A stretch of 64,000 nt of DNA from Pseudomonas mosselii (GTDB lineage: Bacteria; Pseudomonadota; Gammaproteobacteria; Pseudomonadales; Pseudomonadaceae): NCBI RefSeq assembly GCF_019823065.1, contig NZ_CP081966.1, forward strand, positions 1,829,501-1,893,500. Direction: 5' to 3'. The position numbers and the translations under genes are program-made. Positions 55,516-64,000 of this stretch are shown one piece after another. The notes under the pieces were generated by a model that saw only the letters and a list, made by a program, of their open reading frames with translations, was not told the origin of the DNA and made no database searches. The number at the start of each line of letters is the position of its first letter. The first letter of the stretch is position 1.

Positions 55516-55536
55516 CTTGATTGGATAGAGGAACGC

Positions 55537-56619
55537 ATGAGCAAGCAGATTCTGATTCTCCCAGGTGATGGCATCGGCCCGGAAATCATGGCCGAGGCGG
55601 TCAAGGTGCTGGAACTGGCCAACGACAAGTTCCAGCTCGGCTTGAGCCTCACCCACGACGTGATCGGTGGCGCGGCCATCGACAAGCACGGCGTGCCGCT
55701 GGCCGACGAGACCCTGGCGCGCGCGCGCCAGGCCGACGCCGTGCTGCTGGGCGCCGTGGGCGGTCCGAAGTGGGACAAGATCGAGCGTGACATCCGTCCG
55801 GAGCGCGGCCTGCTGAAGATCCGTTCGCAACTGGGCCTGTTCGCCAACCTGCGCCCGGCCATCCTCTATCCGCAGTTGGCCGATGCCTCGTCGCTCAAGC
55901 CCGAGATCGTTTCCGGGCTGGACATCCTCATCGTCCGCGAGCTGACCGGCGGCATCTATTTTGGCGCGCCACGCGGCCAGCGCGAGCTGGAAGGCGGCGA
56001 GCGCCAGGCCTACGACACCCTGCCCTACAGCGAGAGCGAAGTGCGCCGCATTGCCCGTGTCGGCTTCGACATGGCCCGCGTGCGCGGCAAGAAGCTGTGC
56101 TCGGTGGACAAGGCCAACGTCCTGGCGTCCAGCCAGTTGTGGCGCGAAGTGGTCGAAGAGGTGGCCAAGGACTACCCGGACGTCGAGCTGAGCCACATGT
56201 ACGTGGACAACGCCGCCATGCAACTGGTGCGCGCGCCCAAGCAGTTCGACGTGGTGGTGACCGACAACATGTTCGGCGACATCCTGTCGGATGAGGCTTC
56301 CATGCTCACCGGCTCCATCGGCATGCTGCCGTCGGCGTCGCTGGATGCCGACAACAAGGGCATGTACGAGCCGTGCCACGGTTCGGCGCCGGACATCGCC
56401 GGGCAGGGCATCGCCAACCCGTTGGCGACCATTCTCTCGGTGTCGATGATGCTGCGCTACAGCTTCAACCAGACGGCCGCCGCCGAGGCGATCGAGCAGG
56501 CGGTGAGCCGGGTGCTGGACCAGGGCCTGCGCACCGGCGACATCTTCTCCGAGGGCTGCCGCAAGGTGGGTACGCAGGAAATGGGCGACGCAGTAGTCGC
56601 AGCGCTGCGGAATCTGTAA
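55537..56619 (+). CDS. leuB: 3-isopropylmalate dehydrogenase LeuB
   Basis: NAD-dependent oxidative decarboxylase of leucine synthesis, 360 residues. Hallmarks: [20 protein letters not shown] at the N-terminus, [20 protein letters not shown], the [10 protein letters not shown] catalytic segment, and the metal/substrate loop [20 protein letters not shown] with [30 protein letters not shown] precedes the ATG. Same strand as leuCD. Confidence 0.97.
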   Translation: MSKQILILPGDGIGPEIMAEAVKVLELANDKFQLGLSLTHDVIGGAAIDKHGVPLADETLARARQADAVLLGAVGGPKWDKIERDIRPERGLLKIRSQLGLFANLRPAILYPQLADASSLKPEIVSGLDILIVRELTGGIYFGAPRGQRELEGGERQAYDTLPYSESEVRRIARVGFDMARVRGKKLCSVDKANVLASSQLWREVVEEVAKDYPDVELSHMYVDNAAMQLVRAPKQFDVVVTDNMFGDILSDEASMLTGSIGMLPSASLDADNKGMYEPCHGSAPDIAGQGIANPLATILSVSMMLRYSFNQTAAAEAIEQAVSRVLDQGLRTGDIFSEGCRKVGTQEMGDAVVAALRNL

Positions 56620-56626
56620 TCTCTCT

Positions 56627-56658
56627 GGCCCGCCACCAAAAACTCCCGGTGGCGGCCC
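56627..56658 (+). terminator. Hairpin between leuB and asd
   Basis: GGCCCGCCACC (56627-56637) pairs with GGTGGCGGCCC (56648-56658) around AAAAACTCCC, then ACTTTTAGC. It looks like a modest intrinsic terminator. Confidence 0.6.
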
Positions 56659-56682
56659 ACTTTTAGCAAAGGTGTAGTTGCG

Positions 56683-57795
56683 ATGAAACGTGTAGGTCTG
56701 ATCGGTTGGCGTGGAATGGTCGGTTCCGTGCTCATGCAGCGGATGCTCGAAGAGCAGGACTTCGACCTGATCGAGCCTGTGTTCTTCACCACCTCCAACG
56801 TCGGTGGCCAGGGCCCGAACGTGGGCAAGGACACTGGCCCGCTCAAGGACGCCTACAGCATCGACGAGCTCAAGACCCTCGACGTGATCCTGACCTGCCA
56901 GGGCGGCGACTACACCAACGAAGTCTTCCCCAAGCTGCGCGAAGCCGGCTGGCAGGGCTACTGGATCGACGCGGCCTCGTCCCTGCGCATGCAGGACGAC
57001 GCGGTGATCATCCTCGACCCGGTCAACCGCAAGGTCATCGACCAGCAGTTGGACGCGGGCACCAAGAACTACATCGGCGGCAACTGCACCGTCAGCCTGA
57101 TGCTGATGGGCCTGGGCGGCCTGTTCGAGGCTGGCCTGGTCGAGTGGATGAGCGCCATGACCTACCAGGCGGCCTCGGGCGCCGGCGCGCAGAATATGCG
57201 TGAGCTGATCAAGCAGATGGGCGGTATCCATGCGGCGGTCGCCGACGACTTGGCCAACCCGGCCAGCGCGATCCTCGACATCGATCGCAAGGTGGCCGAA
57301 GCCATGCGTGGCGAGGGCTTCCCGACCGACAACTTTGGCGTGCCGCTGGCCGGCAGCCTGATCCCCTGGATCGACAAGGAACTGCCGAACGGACAGAGCC
57401 GTGAAGAGTGGAAGGCCCAGGCCGAGACCAACAAGATCCTGGGGCGCTTCAAGAGCCCGATTCCGGTCGACGGTATCTGCGTGCGGATCGGCGCGATGCG
57501 TTGCCACAGCCAGGCGCTGACCATCAAGCTGAACAAGGATGTGCCTCTGGCGGACATCGAAGGCATGATCAGCCAGCACAATCCCTGGGTGAAATTGGTG
57601 CCTAACCAGCGGGAGATCAGCATGCAGGAGCTGAGCCCTACCCAGGTGACCGGGACCCTGAACGTGCCGGTCGGGCGTTTGCGCAAGCTGAACATGGGGT
57701 CGCAGTACCTTGGGGCCTTCACCGTTGGCGACCAGCTGCTGTGGGGGGCTGCGGAGCCGCTGCGGCGGATGTTGCGGATTCTGCTGGAGCGGTGA
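56683..57795 (+). CDS. asd: Aspartate-semialdehyde dehydrogenase
   Basis: NADPH-dependent enzyme at the branch to lysine, threonine and methionine, 370 residues. The Rossmann start is [20 protein letters not shown]; the active-site Cys is in [40 protein letters not shown] contains the catalytic His region. Start ATG 56683, family N-terminus [15 protein letters not shown] usg-type relative lies 1 kb downstream. Confidence 0.96.
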   Translation: MKRVGLIGWRGMVGSVLMQRMLEEQDFDLIEPVFFTTSNVGGQGPNVGKDTGPLKDAYSIDELKTLDVILTCQGGDYTNEVFPKLREAGWQGYWIDAASSLRMQDDAVIILDPVNRKVIDQQLDAGTKNYIGGNCTVSLMLMGLGGLFEAGLVEWMSAMTYQAASGAGAQNMRELIKQMGGIHAAVADDLANPASAILDIDRKVAEAMRGEGFPTDNFGVPLAGSLIPWIDKELPNGQSREEWKAQAETNKILGRFKSPIPVDGICVRIGAMRCHSQALTIKLNKDVPLADIEGMISQHNPWVKLVPNQREISMQELSPTQVTGTLNVPVGRLRKLNMGSQYLGAFTVGDQLLWGAAEPLRRMLRILLER

Positions 57796-57825
57796 TCTGG
57801 GTGGTTTGAGTTTGGTTTTTGAAGA

Positions 57826-57857
57826 GCCCGTGTTGCGTGAGTGATGCGGGTTTTTTA
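57826..57857 (+). terminator. Terminator after asd
   Basis: CCCGTGT pairs with ATGCGGG (with G-U), followed by TTTTTTAT, 30 bp after the asd stop. The stem is imperfect but the T run is good. Confidence 0.65.
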
Positions 57858-57870
57858 TTGGTGTTAGATT

Positions 57871-57898
57871 GGTTGTTGGTTGTTGGTTGTTGGTTGTT
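57871..57898 (+). repeat. Heptanucleotide tandem repeat (GGTTGTT)4
   Basis: Four perfect copies of GGTTGTT followed by TTG. It stands just outside the left arm of the long inverted repeat, between the asd terminator and that element. Confidence 0.9.
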
Positions 57899-57929
57899 TT
57901 GAGGGGTTTGTTCGGATTCTTTTTCAGCG

Positions 57930-58583
57930 GCGACGCTGATATCGCTGTTTCGCCTTGCGGCGACTTACTTTTGTCTTGGCAAAAGTAAGCAAAACCGCGC
58001 GCTCGTTCATCCGGCCCCTGCGCTTCGCTCCGGGGTTCCCTCGCTCCGGCCTTGCTCCCGGGAGGACCGCACTGACGGGCCATCCATGGCCCGCAGTGCT
58101 CGACGGCCATCCATGGCCGTCGCCTCCCTCCGCAAGGCCTGCGCTCGGCCTCCTGAAGTCGCGCAAGATACGGGCGGCGCCTGGGCTGGCGCAGCTGTCG
58201 CTAGTTGAAATTTTAATTAATCTCTCGATCATATCGCGGGGTGGTCAATACATATCTAAAAGTCAAACAACTAACTTCGAACTTCTCGCTCTCGCTCTCG
58301 CTCTTGCTTCTAAGCGCGCGATAGTCCAGGCGCCGCCAATTGCGACTTCAGGAGGCCGAGCGGAGTTCTTGCGTAGGGAGGTGACGGCCATGGATGGCCG
58401 TCAAGCGCTGCGCCCCAGGATGGGGCGTTCAGCGCGGTCCTCCCGGGAGCAAGAACGGAGCGAGGGAACCCCGGAGCGAAGCGCAGGGGCCGTATGAACG
58501 GAGCCGAACGGTTTTGCCTACTTTTCCCACGAGAAAAGTAGGCCGCCGTAAGGGCGGAAGGGTGATAATGCGTCGACATCGCC
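57930..58583. repeat. Long inverted-repeat element (two ~250-bp arms)
   Basis: The left arm (57930-58181) and right arm (58329-58583) are inverted copies that align along their full length with scattered differences. Shared blocks include GCCCCTGCGCTTCGCTCCGG, GCTCCCGGGAGGACCGC, GACGGCCATCCATGGCCGTC and CTCGGCCTCCTGAAGTCGC. The 147-bp middle is A+T-rich (TTTTAATTAATC) with a TCTCGC run. Overlapping open frames on both strands look like shadows. With the hexamer at 58621, this fills the 950-bp gap from asd to usg. I recognise no protein or RNA gene in it. Confidence 0.9.
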
Positions 58584-58620
58584 AATGAATGCGCATAAAT
58601 AAATCAAAACCCACACTCTT

Positions 58621-58680
58621 GAACCCGAACCCGAACCCGAACCCGAACCCGAACCCGAACCCGAACCCGAACCCGAACCT
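58621..58680 (+). repeat. Hexanucleotide tandem repeat (GAACCC)10
   Basis: Ten copies of GAACCC, the last ending in T. It is the same hexamer and phase-related flank (AAATCAAAACCCACACTCTT) as the tract at 3887-3988, with fewer copies. It ends 68 bp before the usg start, where the usg promoter would lie. Confidence 0.95.
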
Positions 58681-58748
58681 ACCTCCCACCCCACAATCCA
58701 AGTAAAGTGCCGCTCCCCCGCCGTACCCCGCAGAAAGGAACCGATCCC

Positions 58749-59756
58749 ATGACCACCCCCGCCCTAGACATCGCCGTAGTCGGCGCCACCGGCACCGTCG
58801 GTGAATCCCTCGTCCAGATCCTCGAGGAAGTGGCCTTCCCGGTCTCCACCCTGCACCTGCTGGCCAGCATGGAATCCGCCGGCAGCAGCGTCATGTTCGC
58901 CGGCAAGAAGCTGAAAGTCCGCGAAGTGGACAGCTTCGACTTCACCCAGGCGCAACTGGTGTTCTTCGCCGCCAGCCCCGCCGTGAGCCGCAGCTTCGCG
59001 CCCAAGGCCATCGCCGCCGGTTGCGCGGTGATCGACCTGTCCGGCGCCCTGGACGGCGCCACCGTGCTGGTTCCGGAAGCCAATGGCGAGCGCATCGCCG
59101 AACTCGCTCGGCCCGCACTGATCACCAGCCCGAGCGCCGGCGCGGTGGCCCTGGCCGTGGCGCTGGCGCCGCTCAAGGGGCTGCTCGATATCGAGCGCGT
59201 GCAGGTCAATGCCTGCCTCGCGGTTTCGGAGCAGGGCAGGGAGGCCGTCAGCGAGCTCGCCCGGCAGACCGCCGAGTTGCTCAACGCACGCCCGCTGGAG
59301 CCGCGTTTCTTCGACCGCCAGGTCGCCTTCAACCTGCTGCCCCAGGTCGGCACCCCCGATGAAAAGGGCCACACGGCCGTGGAGCGCCGCCTGGTCGGCG
59401 AGCTGCGCCAGGTGCTCGACCTGCCACAGCTGAAGATTTCCGTGACCTGCATTCAAGTCCCGGTGTTTTTCGGCGATAGCTTCAGTGTCGCCGTGCAAAG
59501 CCGTAATCCGGTCGATCTGGCGGCCGTCAACGCCGCGCTGGAAGCCGCCGACGGCATCGAGTTGGTCGAAGCGGGCGATTATCCGACACCAGTGGGGGAC
59601 GCAGTGGGCCAGGACGTGGTCTATGTTGGTCGTGTACGCCATGGTGTCGATGAAGACCAGCAGCTGAATCTGTGGCTGACCACCGACAATGTGCGCAAGG
59701 GCGCGGCGCTGAATGCCGTGCAGGCGGCACAATTGTTGATAAAACACATGGCGTAA
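58749..59756 (+). CDS. usg: Usg-type aspartate-semialdehyde dehydrogenase homologue
   Basis: 335-residue relative of Asd with an intact Rossmann start (DIAVVGATGTVGESLVQILE). The position of the catalytic Cys in Asd (GGNCTVSLM) is occupied here by PSAGAVALA, so the normal thiol chemistry seems lost. This is a feature of Usg proteins, whose role is unknown. AAGGAA eight bases upstream supports the ATG at 58749; the longer frame from 58707 lacks a site. fimV starts 71 bp downstream. Confidence 0.88.
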   Translation: MTTPALDIAVVGATGTVGESLVQILEEVAFPVSTLHLLASMESAGSSVMFAGKKLKVREVDSFDFTQAQLVFFAASPAVSRSFAPKAIAAGCAVIDLSGALDGATVLVPEANGERIAELARPALITSPSAGAVALAVALAPLKGLLDIERVQVNACLAVSEQGREAVSELARQTAELLNARPLEPRFFDRQVAFNLLPQVGTPDEKGHTAVERRLVGELRQVLDLPQLKISVTCIQVPVFFGDSFSVAVQSRNPVDLAAVNAALEAADGIELVEAGDYPTPVGDAVGQDVVYVGRVRHGVDEDQQLNLWLTTDNVRKGAALNAVQAAQLLIKHMA

Positions 59757-59827
59757 AAGATACTGCGAGCAATTTTGTCCTGAACCGCGCAAAGGTTTTC
59801 GGGACGCTTCATACAAGGGAAGAGTTC

Positions 59828-62458
59828 ATGCTTCGAATTCGCAAACTGGTTCTGGCCATCGCTGCAGCCTCGGCGCTGTCGTCCGGCGTGGCGAACGCTC
59901 TGGGGTTGGGCGAGCTGACCCTCAAGTCGGCGCAGAACCAGCCGCTGGATGCCGAGATCGAACTGCTCGATGTGCGTGACCTCACCGCGGCGCAGATGGC
60001 GCCCAGCCTGGCGTCGCCGGAAGAGTTCGCCAAGGCAGGGGTGGCCTTCCCACCGTACCTCGAAGACCTCACGTTCACGCCGGTGATCAACCCCAACGGC
60101 AAGAGCGTGCTGCGGGTCACCTCCAGCAAGGCGTTGCCGGAGCCGGTGGTCAAGTTCCTGGTCCAGGTCATGTGGCCCCAGGGCCGTCTGCTGCGCGACT
60201 ACAGCGTGTTGCTCGACCAGGCCCAGGGTAGCCAGCCGACCCAGGCCAATATCAACCCGGCGGTCAGCGCGGGCAGCTACACCACCAAGCGCCGCGACAC
60301 CCTCTGGCAGATCGCCGCGCGCAACAGCAACGGCGGCTCGATCCAGCAGACCATGCTGGCGATCCAGGCACTGAACCCGGATGCCTTCATCGGCAACAAC
60401 ATCAACCAGCTCAAGATCGGCCAGGTCCTGCGCCTGCCCGATCAGCAGCAGGTGCAGAGCATTCCCCAGGCCCAGGCCAACCGTGAAGTGGCCGAGCAGT
60501 ACGCCGCCTGGCGCGAAGGCCGTCGCCTTGGCCCGCGTGCACGGCAACTGGACGCCACCCGCCGTGGCGAGGCCGGCGCCGCGCCGGCACGCATCGCCCA
60601 GGGCGACAACCTGCGCCTGGTGGCACCAGGCGGCAAGGGCGCGGCCGGTGAGGCCAAGGCGCTCGGCGACAAGCTGGCCGTGGCCCAGGAAAGCCTCGAC
60701 ACCAGCCGTCGCGACAACGAAGAACTCAAGAGCCGCATGGTCGACTTGCAGAGCCAGCTGGACAAGCTGCAGCGTCTGATCGAGCTGAAGAACGACCAAC
60801 TGGCGCGCCTGGAGGCCCAGGGCGCCGCGGCACCGCAGCCGCCGGCCGGCGCGCTGCCGGGCGAGCCGGCGCCGGCGCAACCGGCGGTGAACGCCCAGCT
60901 GACCCCGGCCGAGCCGGTGGTCGCTCCGGCGCCCGCCGCCGCCGACACCGCGCCGCAGGATGTGGCCGCCGAAGCACCGGCCAGCGAAGAGCCCGGCATG
61001 CTCGACCAGTTGTTGGGCAATCCGCTGCTGCTGGGCCTGATCGCCGGTTCCGCGTTCCTGGTCCTGCTGTTGTTGCTGCTGCTCCTGGCGCGCAAGCGCA
61101 AGGCCCAGCAGGAAGCCGAAAAGCACCTGCGCATGGCGCGTGCCCTGGCCGAGGACAGCGAGCGTGGCCCTGACCTGGAGCTGCCGCCCAGCAGCTTCGA
61201 AGGTCTCGACGTGTCGGCGCCGACCGTGACCCTGTCGCCAGCGGTGGTGGCGGCCTCGGCTGCTGCGGCCGTGGCTGCGGAAAAACCTGCGGCCCCCGTC
61301 GAAGCCGCCGCGCCAGCGGTCGATCCGCGCGCCGCGCTGCTGGCCGAAGTGGACGACAGCCTGGCCCGTGGCCGGCTCAACCATGCCGCCGACCTGCTGG
61401 AAGCGGCGGTGGCCTCCGAACCGCAGCGCAGCGACCTGCGCCTGAAGCTGATGGAAGTCTATGCCCGCCAGGGCGACCAGGATGCTTTCGCCGGTCAGGA
61501 ACGCAAGTTGGCGGTCAATGATGCGAACCAGGCCGAGGTCGCCGCGCTCAAGGAGCGCTTCCCAGCCATGCTGGGTGTCGCGGCGGTGGCGGCAGGCGCT
61601 GCTGGTGCAGCCGCCCTGGCCGCCGAGCTGGACGAGCAGTATGTCCAGGACCTGCTGCAGGACAAGGCGCTGGAGCTGGGCGAAAGCGCGCCGGAACTCG
61701 TCGTGGAGCCGGTCGTGGCGGCCCAGCCTGAGCCTGTGGTCGACGAGACCGACCTGGACAGTGCCTTCGACCTGAGCCTGGGTGATGACCTGCCGGTAGA
61801 TGATCACCTGGACCTGGCCGGTCTCGAGGACCTGGCTGCCGAGGCGCCCGAGGTTCAGGCCGAGCCTGTGCCTGCCATCGCCGAAACCGATGCCGACGAC
61901 GACTTCGAGGCATTGCTCGCTCAGGCCCAGGCGACGCCGCAGAATGTCGACGACCTGGCCGAGTTCGACCTGGATGTCGCCGAAGAACCGGTCGCCCCGA
62001 CCAGCAGCGAGGAAGCCCCGGTGGACGTGGCGGCCGAACTGGCGGCCTTCGAGGCCATTCCGGAGTTCGACCCGATCTCCGAGCTGGAACTGCCCGAGGA
62101 CTTCGACCTGTCGCTGTCGCTGGACGATGACTCGCCGGCGGCCAAGAACTTCGCCTCGGAACTGGACGACGTCAACGCCGAGCTCGACAAGCTGTCGCAG
62201 AACCTCGATATCCCGGCAGCGACGCCAGAGCCGCGGTTCACCGCCGAGGACGCGGCGCTGGAGCCCGAGCCGCTGGACGACCTGGACTTCGATTTCTTCT
62301 CCGGCGCGGACGAAGTGGCCACCAAGCTCGACCTGGCTCGCGCCTACATCGACATGGGGGACCATCAGGGCGCCCGTGACATCCTCGACGAAGTGGTCAA
62401 GGACGGCGACGACAGTCAGCGCCAGGAAGCCAACGAGATGCTCTCGCGCCTGGTCTGA
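59828..62458 (+). CDS. fimV: Polar hub protein FimV (HubP family)
   Basis: 876-residue bitopic inner-membrane protein. Signal-like N-terminus (LVLAIAAASALSSGVANALG), a periplasmic domain with the family start LGELTLKSAQNQPLDAEIEL, a LysM peptidoglycan-binding domain (YTTKRRDTLWQIAARNSNGG to KIGQVLRLP, about residues 150-205), a coiled coil, a membrane helix (GLIAGSAFLVLLLLLLLLAR), then a long acidic, Asp/Glu-rich cytoplasmic tail with a C-terminal TPR-like end (TKLDLARAYIDMGDHQGARD). It organises the pole for pili and, with FlhF and ParC-type proteins, for flagella and chemotaxis arrays in related bacteria. ATG at 59828. Confidence 0.94.
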   Translation: MLRIRKLVLAIAAASALSSGVANALGLGELTLKSAQNQPLDAEIELLDVRDLTAAQMAPSLASPEEFAKAGVAFPPYLEDLTFTPVINPNGKSVLRVTSSKALPEPVVKFLVQVMWPQGRLLRDYSVLLDQAQGSQPTQANINPAVSAGSYTTKRRDTLWQIAARNSNGGSIQQTMLAIQALNPDAFIGNNINQLKIGQVLRLPDQQQVQSIPQAQANREVAEQYAAWREGRRLGPRARQLDATRRGEAGAAPARIAQGDNLRLVAPGGKGAAGEAKALGDKLAVAQESLDTSRRDNEELKSRMVDLQSQLDKLQRLIELKNDQLARLEAQGAAAPQPPAGALPGEPAPAQPAVNAQLTPAEPVVAPAPAAADTAPQDVAAEAPASEEPGMLDQLLGNPLLLGLIAGSAFLVLLLLLLLLARKRKAQQEAEKHLRMARALAEDSERGPDLELPPSSFEGLDVSAPTVTLSPAVVAASAAAAVAAEKPAAPVEAAAPAVDPRAALLAEVDDSLARGRLNHAADLLEAAVASEPQRSDLRLKLMEVYARQGDQDAFAGQERKLAVNDANQAEVAALKERFPAMLGVAAVAAGAAGAAALAAELDEQYVQDLLQDKALELGESAPELVVEPVVAAQPEPVVDETDLDSAFDLSLGDDLPVDDHLDLAGLEDLAAEAPEVQAEPVPAIAETDADDDFEALLAQAQATPQNVDDLAEFDLDVAEEPVAPTSSEEAPVDVAAELAAFEAIPEFDPISELELPEDFDLSLSLDDDSPAAKNFASELDDVNAELDKLSQNLDIPAATPEPRFTAEDAALEPEPLDDLDFDFFSGADEVATKLDLARAYIDMGDHQGARDILDEVVKDGDDSQRQEANEMLSRLV

Positions 62459-62473
62459 GGCGACGTAGCACAG

Positions 62474-62524
62474 CGCGGGGCAAGCCCACTCCCACAGAAC
62501 ACGTGGGAGCGGGCTTGCCCCGCG
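62474..62524. repeat. Paired inverted REP sequence
   Basis: CGCGGGGCAAGCCCACTCCC then AC (62474-62495) is inverted against GTGGGAGCGGGCTTGCCCCG then CG (62503-62524), with one mismatch and a 7-bp loop. Between fimV and truA. Confidence 0.88.
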
Positions 62525-62584
62525 ATCATTTCGGCCTCCGCGCGGTTTGCCGGTATACTCCCGTCTTTCGTTTCAGCATCAGGT

Positions 62585-63448
62585 TTGCCGCTCTTGGACA
62601 TCATCGACACCGCCGCCGCCGAGTCGGCCGCCGAAGGCTACACCCGCATCGCCCTGGGCGTGGAATACAAAGGCTCGCGCTACCGCGGCTGGCAACGCCA
62701 GGCCAGTGGCGTGCCCAGTGTCCAGCAGGCTCTGGAGCAGGCGCTGTCGACGGTGGCCAACGAGCCGATCTCGGTGATCTGCGCCGGGCGTACCGATGCC
62801 GGCGTCCATGGCTGCGGGCAGATCGTGCATTTCGACACCCGCGCCGTGCGCGACGAGCGCGCCTGGACCCTGGGCACCAACTTCAACCTGCCCCACGACA
62901 TCAGCGTGGTCTGGTCGGCGCCCATGCCGGCGCACTTCCATGCCCGCTTCAAGGCCACCGCGCGGCGCTATCGCTACGTCATCTACAACGATCCGATCCG
63001 CCCGGCGCACCTGGCCGAGGAAGTGACCTGGAATCACCGCCCGCTGGACGTCGAGCGCATGGCCGAGGCCGCGCGGTATCTGCTGGGGACCCATGATTTC
63101 AGCGCCTTCCGCGCCAGCCAGTGCCAGGCCAAGTCGCCGATCAAGCACATCCACCACCTGCGCGTGACCCGCCACGGGCGGATGATCGTGCTGGACGTGC
63201 GCGCCACCGCGTTCCTGCACCACATGGTGCGCAACATCGCCGGCGTGCTGATGACCATCGGCGCCGGCGAGCGTCCGGTGGCGTGGGCCCGCGAGGTGCT
63301 GGAAGGGCGCAACCGCCGTGACGGTGGGGTGACCGCGCACCCTTACGGCCTCTACCTGGTGCAGGTGGAGTATCCGGAAGAATACGCGCTGCCGCAGCGT
63401 TACATCGGCCCACACTTTCTTACCGGCTACGAGGCGCTGGCGGACTGA
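62585..63448 (+). CDS. truA: tRNA pseudouridine(38-40) synthase TruA
   Basis: Makes pseudouridine in the anticodon stem-loop of tRNAs. 287 residues from a TTG at 62585; a TTG at 62594, ten bases after AGG, is an alternative, and no ATG fits. The catalytic Asp is in [20 protein letters not shown]; also [36 protein letters not shown] and [20 protein letters not shown]. All family motifs present. Confidence 0.93.
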   Translation: MPLLDIIDTAAAESAAEGYTRIALGVEYKGSRYRGWQRQASGVPSVQQALEQALSTVANEPISVICAGRTDAGVHGCGQIVHFDTRAVRDERAWTLGTNFNLPHDISVVWSAPMPAHFHARFKATARRYRYVIYNDPIRPAHLAEEVTWNHRPLDVERMAEAARYLLGTHDFSAFRASQCQAKSPIKHIHHLRVTRHGRMIVLDVRATAFLHHMVRNIAGVLMTIGAGERPVAWAREVLEGRNRRDGGVTAHPYGLYLVQVEYPEEYALPQRYIGPHFLTGYEALAD

Positions 63449-63508
63449 CGGGGCACGGGTCATTTGCTACCATCGACGCTTTCCCGATCACCCAAGGTTC
63501 GCCGTCCA

Positions 63509-64000
63509 TGAGCAACGTTCGCAGCAAGATCTGCGGGATTACCCGTATCGAGGACGCCCTGGCCGCGGTCGAGGCCGGCGCCGACGCCCTCGGTTTCGTC
63601 TTCTATGCGAAAAGTCCGCGGGCGGTGGACGTGCGCCAGGCGCGGGCGATCATCGACGCGCTACCGCCGTTCGTGACCACCGTGGGGTTGTTCGTCAATG
63701 CCTCGCGCTGCGAGCTCAACGAGATCCTCGAAGTGGTTTCCCTGGACCTGCTACAGTTCCACGGCGATGAAGCCCCGGCCGATTGCGAGGGCTACCACCG
63801 CCCCTGGATCAAGGCCCTGCGGGTGCGCCCCGGGGATGACCTGGAGGCCGCCTGCCAGCACTACGCCGGCGCCCGCGGCATCCTGCTGGATGCCTATGTG
63901 CCGGGCGTGCCGGGAGGAACCGGTGAGGCCTTCGACTGGTCATTGATTCCGCAGCGCCTGAGCAAGCCGATCATCCTTGCTGGTGGCCTGTCGGCCGACA
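63509..64000 (+). CDS. trpF: Phosphoribosylanthranilate isomerase TrpF (3' end outside window)
   Basis: Tryptophan-pathway isomerase with a TIM barrel; 164 codons are visible. Catalytic Cys in [20 protein letters not shown] and the Asp in [20 protein letters not shown], then ILAGGLSAD at the window edge. Start ATG at 63509, spaced 60 bp from truA. The stop lies outside. Confidence 0.93.

Noticed and set aside
57924..58585. Several overlapping frames on both strands in the long inverted repeat (about 60-180 residues)
   Set aside because: Mirror-image, Arg-rich products of a G+C-rich palindromic element; no start with a good ribosome site and no domain. Treated as non-coding.

Overview
The window is chromosomal DNA from a fluorescent Pseudomonas, most likely the P. 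putida / P. entomophila group. This is read from the high G+C, the gene content and gene order, and the short palindromic repeats containing GCGGGCTTGCCCCGCG. All assignments come from reading the sequence and translations; no search was run.

Layout. 1-3.7 kb: a class-V aminotransferase (cut by the left edge) divergent from a TetR regulator, then a moaA-type radical SAM gene, a DUF4823 lipoprotein and a DUF1285 protein. 3.8-18.3 kb: the late flagellar/chemotaxis block flhA-flhF-fleN-fliA-cheY-cheZ-cheA-cheB-motC-motD-parC-parP-cheW-DUF2802. It is preceded by a 17-copy hexanucleotide tract and a good sigma-54 promoter. It sets flagellar number and position (FlhF, FleN), late flagellar transcription (FliA), export (FlhA), the chemotaxis core and polar placement of the arrays (ParC/ParP). 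18.3-23.1 kb, minus strand: a FliK-like protein, a short FlhB C-domain protein and a large predicted toxin with a TcdA/TcdB-like glycosyltransferase end. The toxin is the most striking accessory gene here. 23.2-30.1 kb: a complete cytochrome c maturation operon ccmABCDEFGHI with overlapping genes. 30.2-32.4 kb: a lipoprotein, a D-2-hydroxyacid dehydrogenase and a PhzF-like protein.

32.46-35.51 kb is a nested insertion. An IS256-family element with an 8-bp target duplication has its transposase split by an IS3-family element with a 5-bp target duplication and an A6G frameshift signal. 35.6-44.1 kb: a cupin protein, tRNA-Asn, tyrB, LexA-box-controlled uvrB, an EmrAB-type efflux pair and gltX. 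44.3-45.2 kb: one strong promoter followed by three tandem tRNA-Ala(GGC)/tRNA-Glu(TTC) pairs. 45.3-53.2 kb: a TetR regulator with an upstream palindrome, an alpha/beta hydrolase, a thioesterase, dusC, the heat-shock gene ibpA with a sigma-32 promoter and a ROSE-like RNA thermometer, a multi-PAS GGDEF/EAL protein and a LysR regulator. 53.4-64 kb: leuCD, leuB, asd, usg, fimV, truA and the start of trpF. Between asd and usg lies a 650-bp inverted-repeat element that ends in the same hexanucleotide repeat seen before flhA.

Main points for a second look: the glycosyltransferase-type toxin beside flagellar export genes; the dispersed inverted-repeat/hexanucleotide family, one copy of which abuts the flhA promoter; the nested IS pair at what appears to be a junction between two chromosome regions that are far apart in other pseudomonads; and the repeated docking-like motifs in the CheA linker next to parC/parP.
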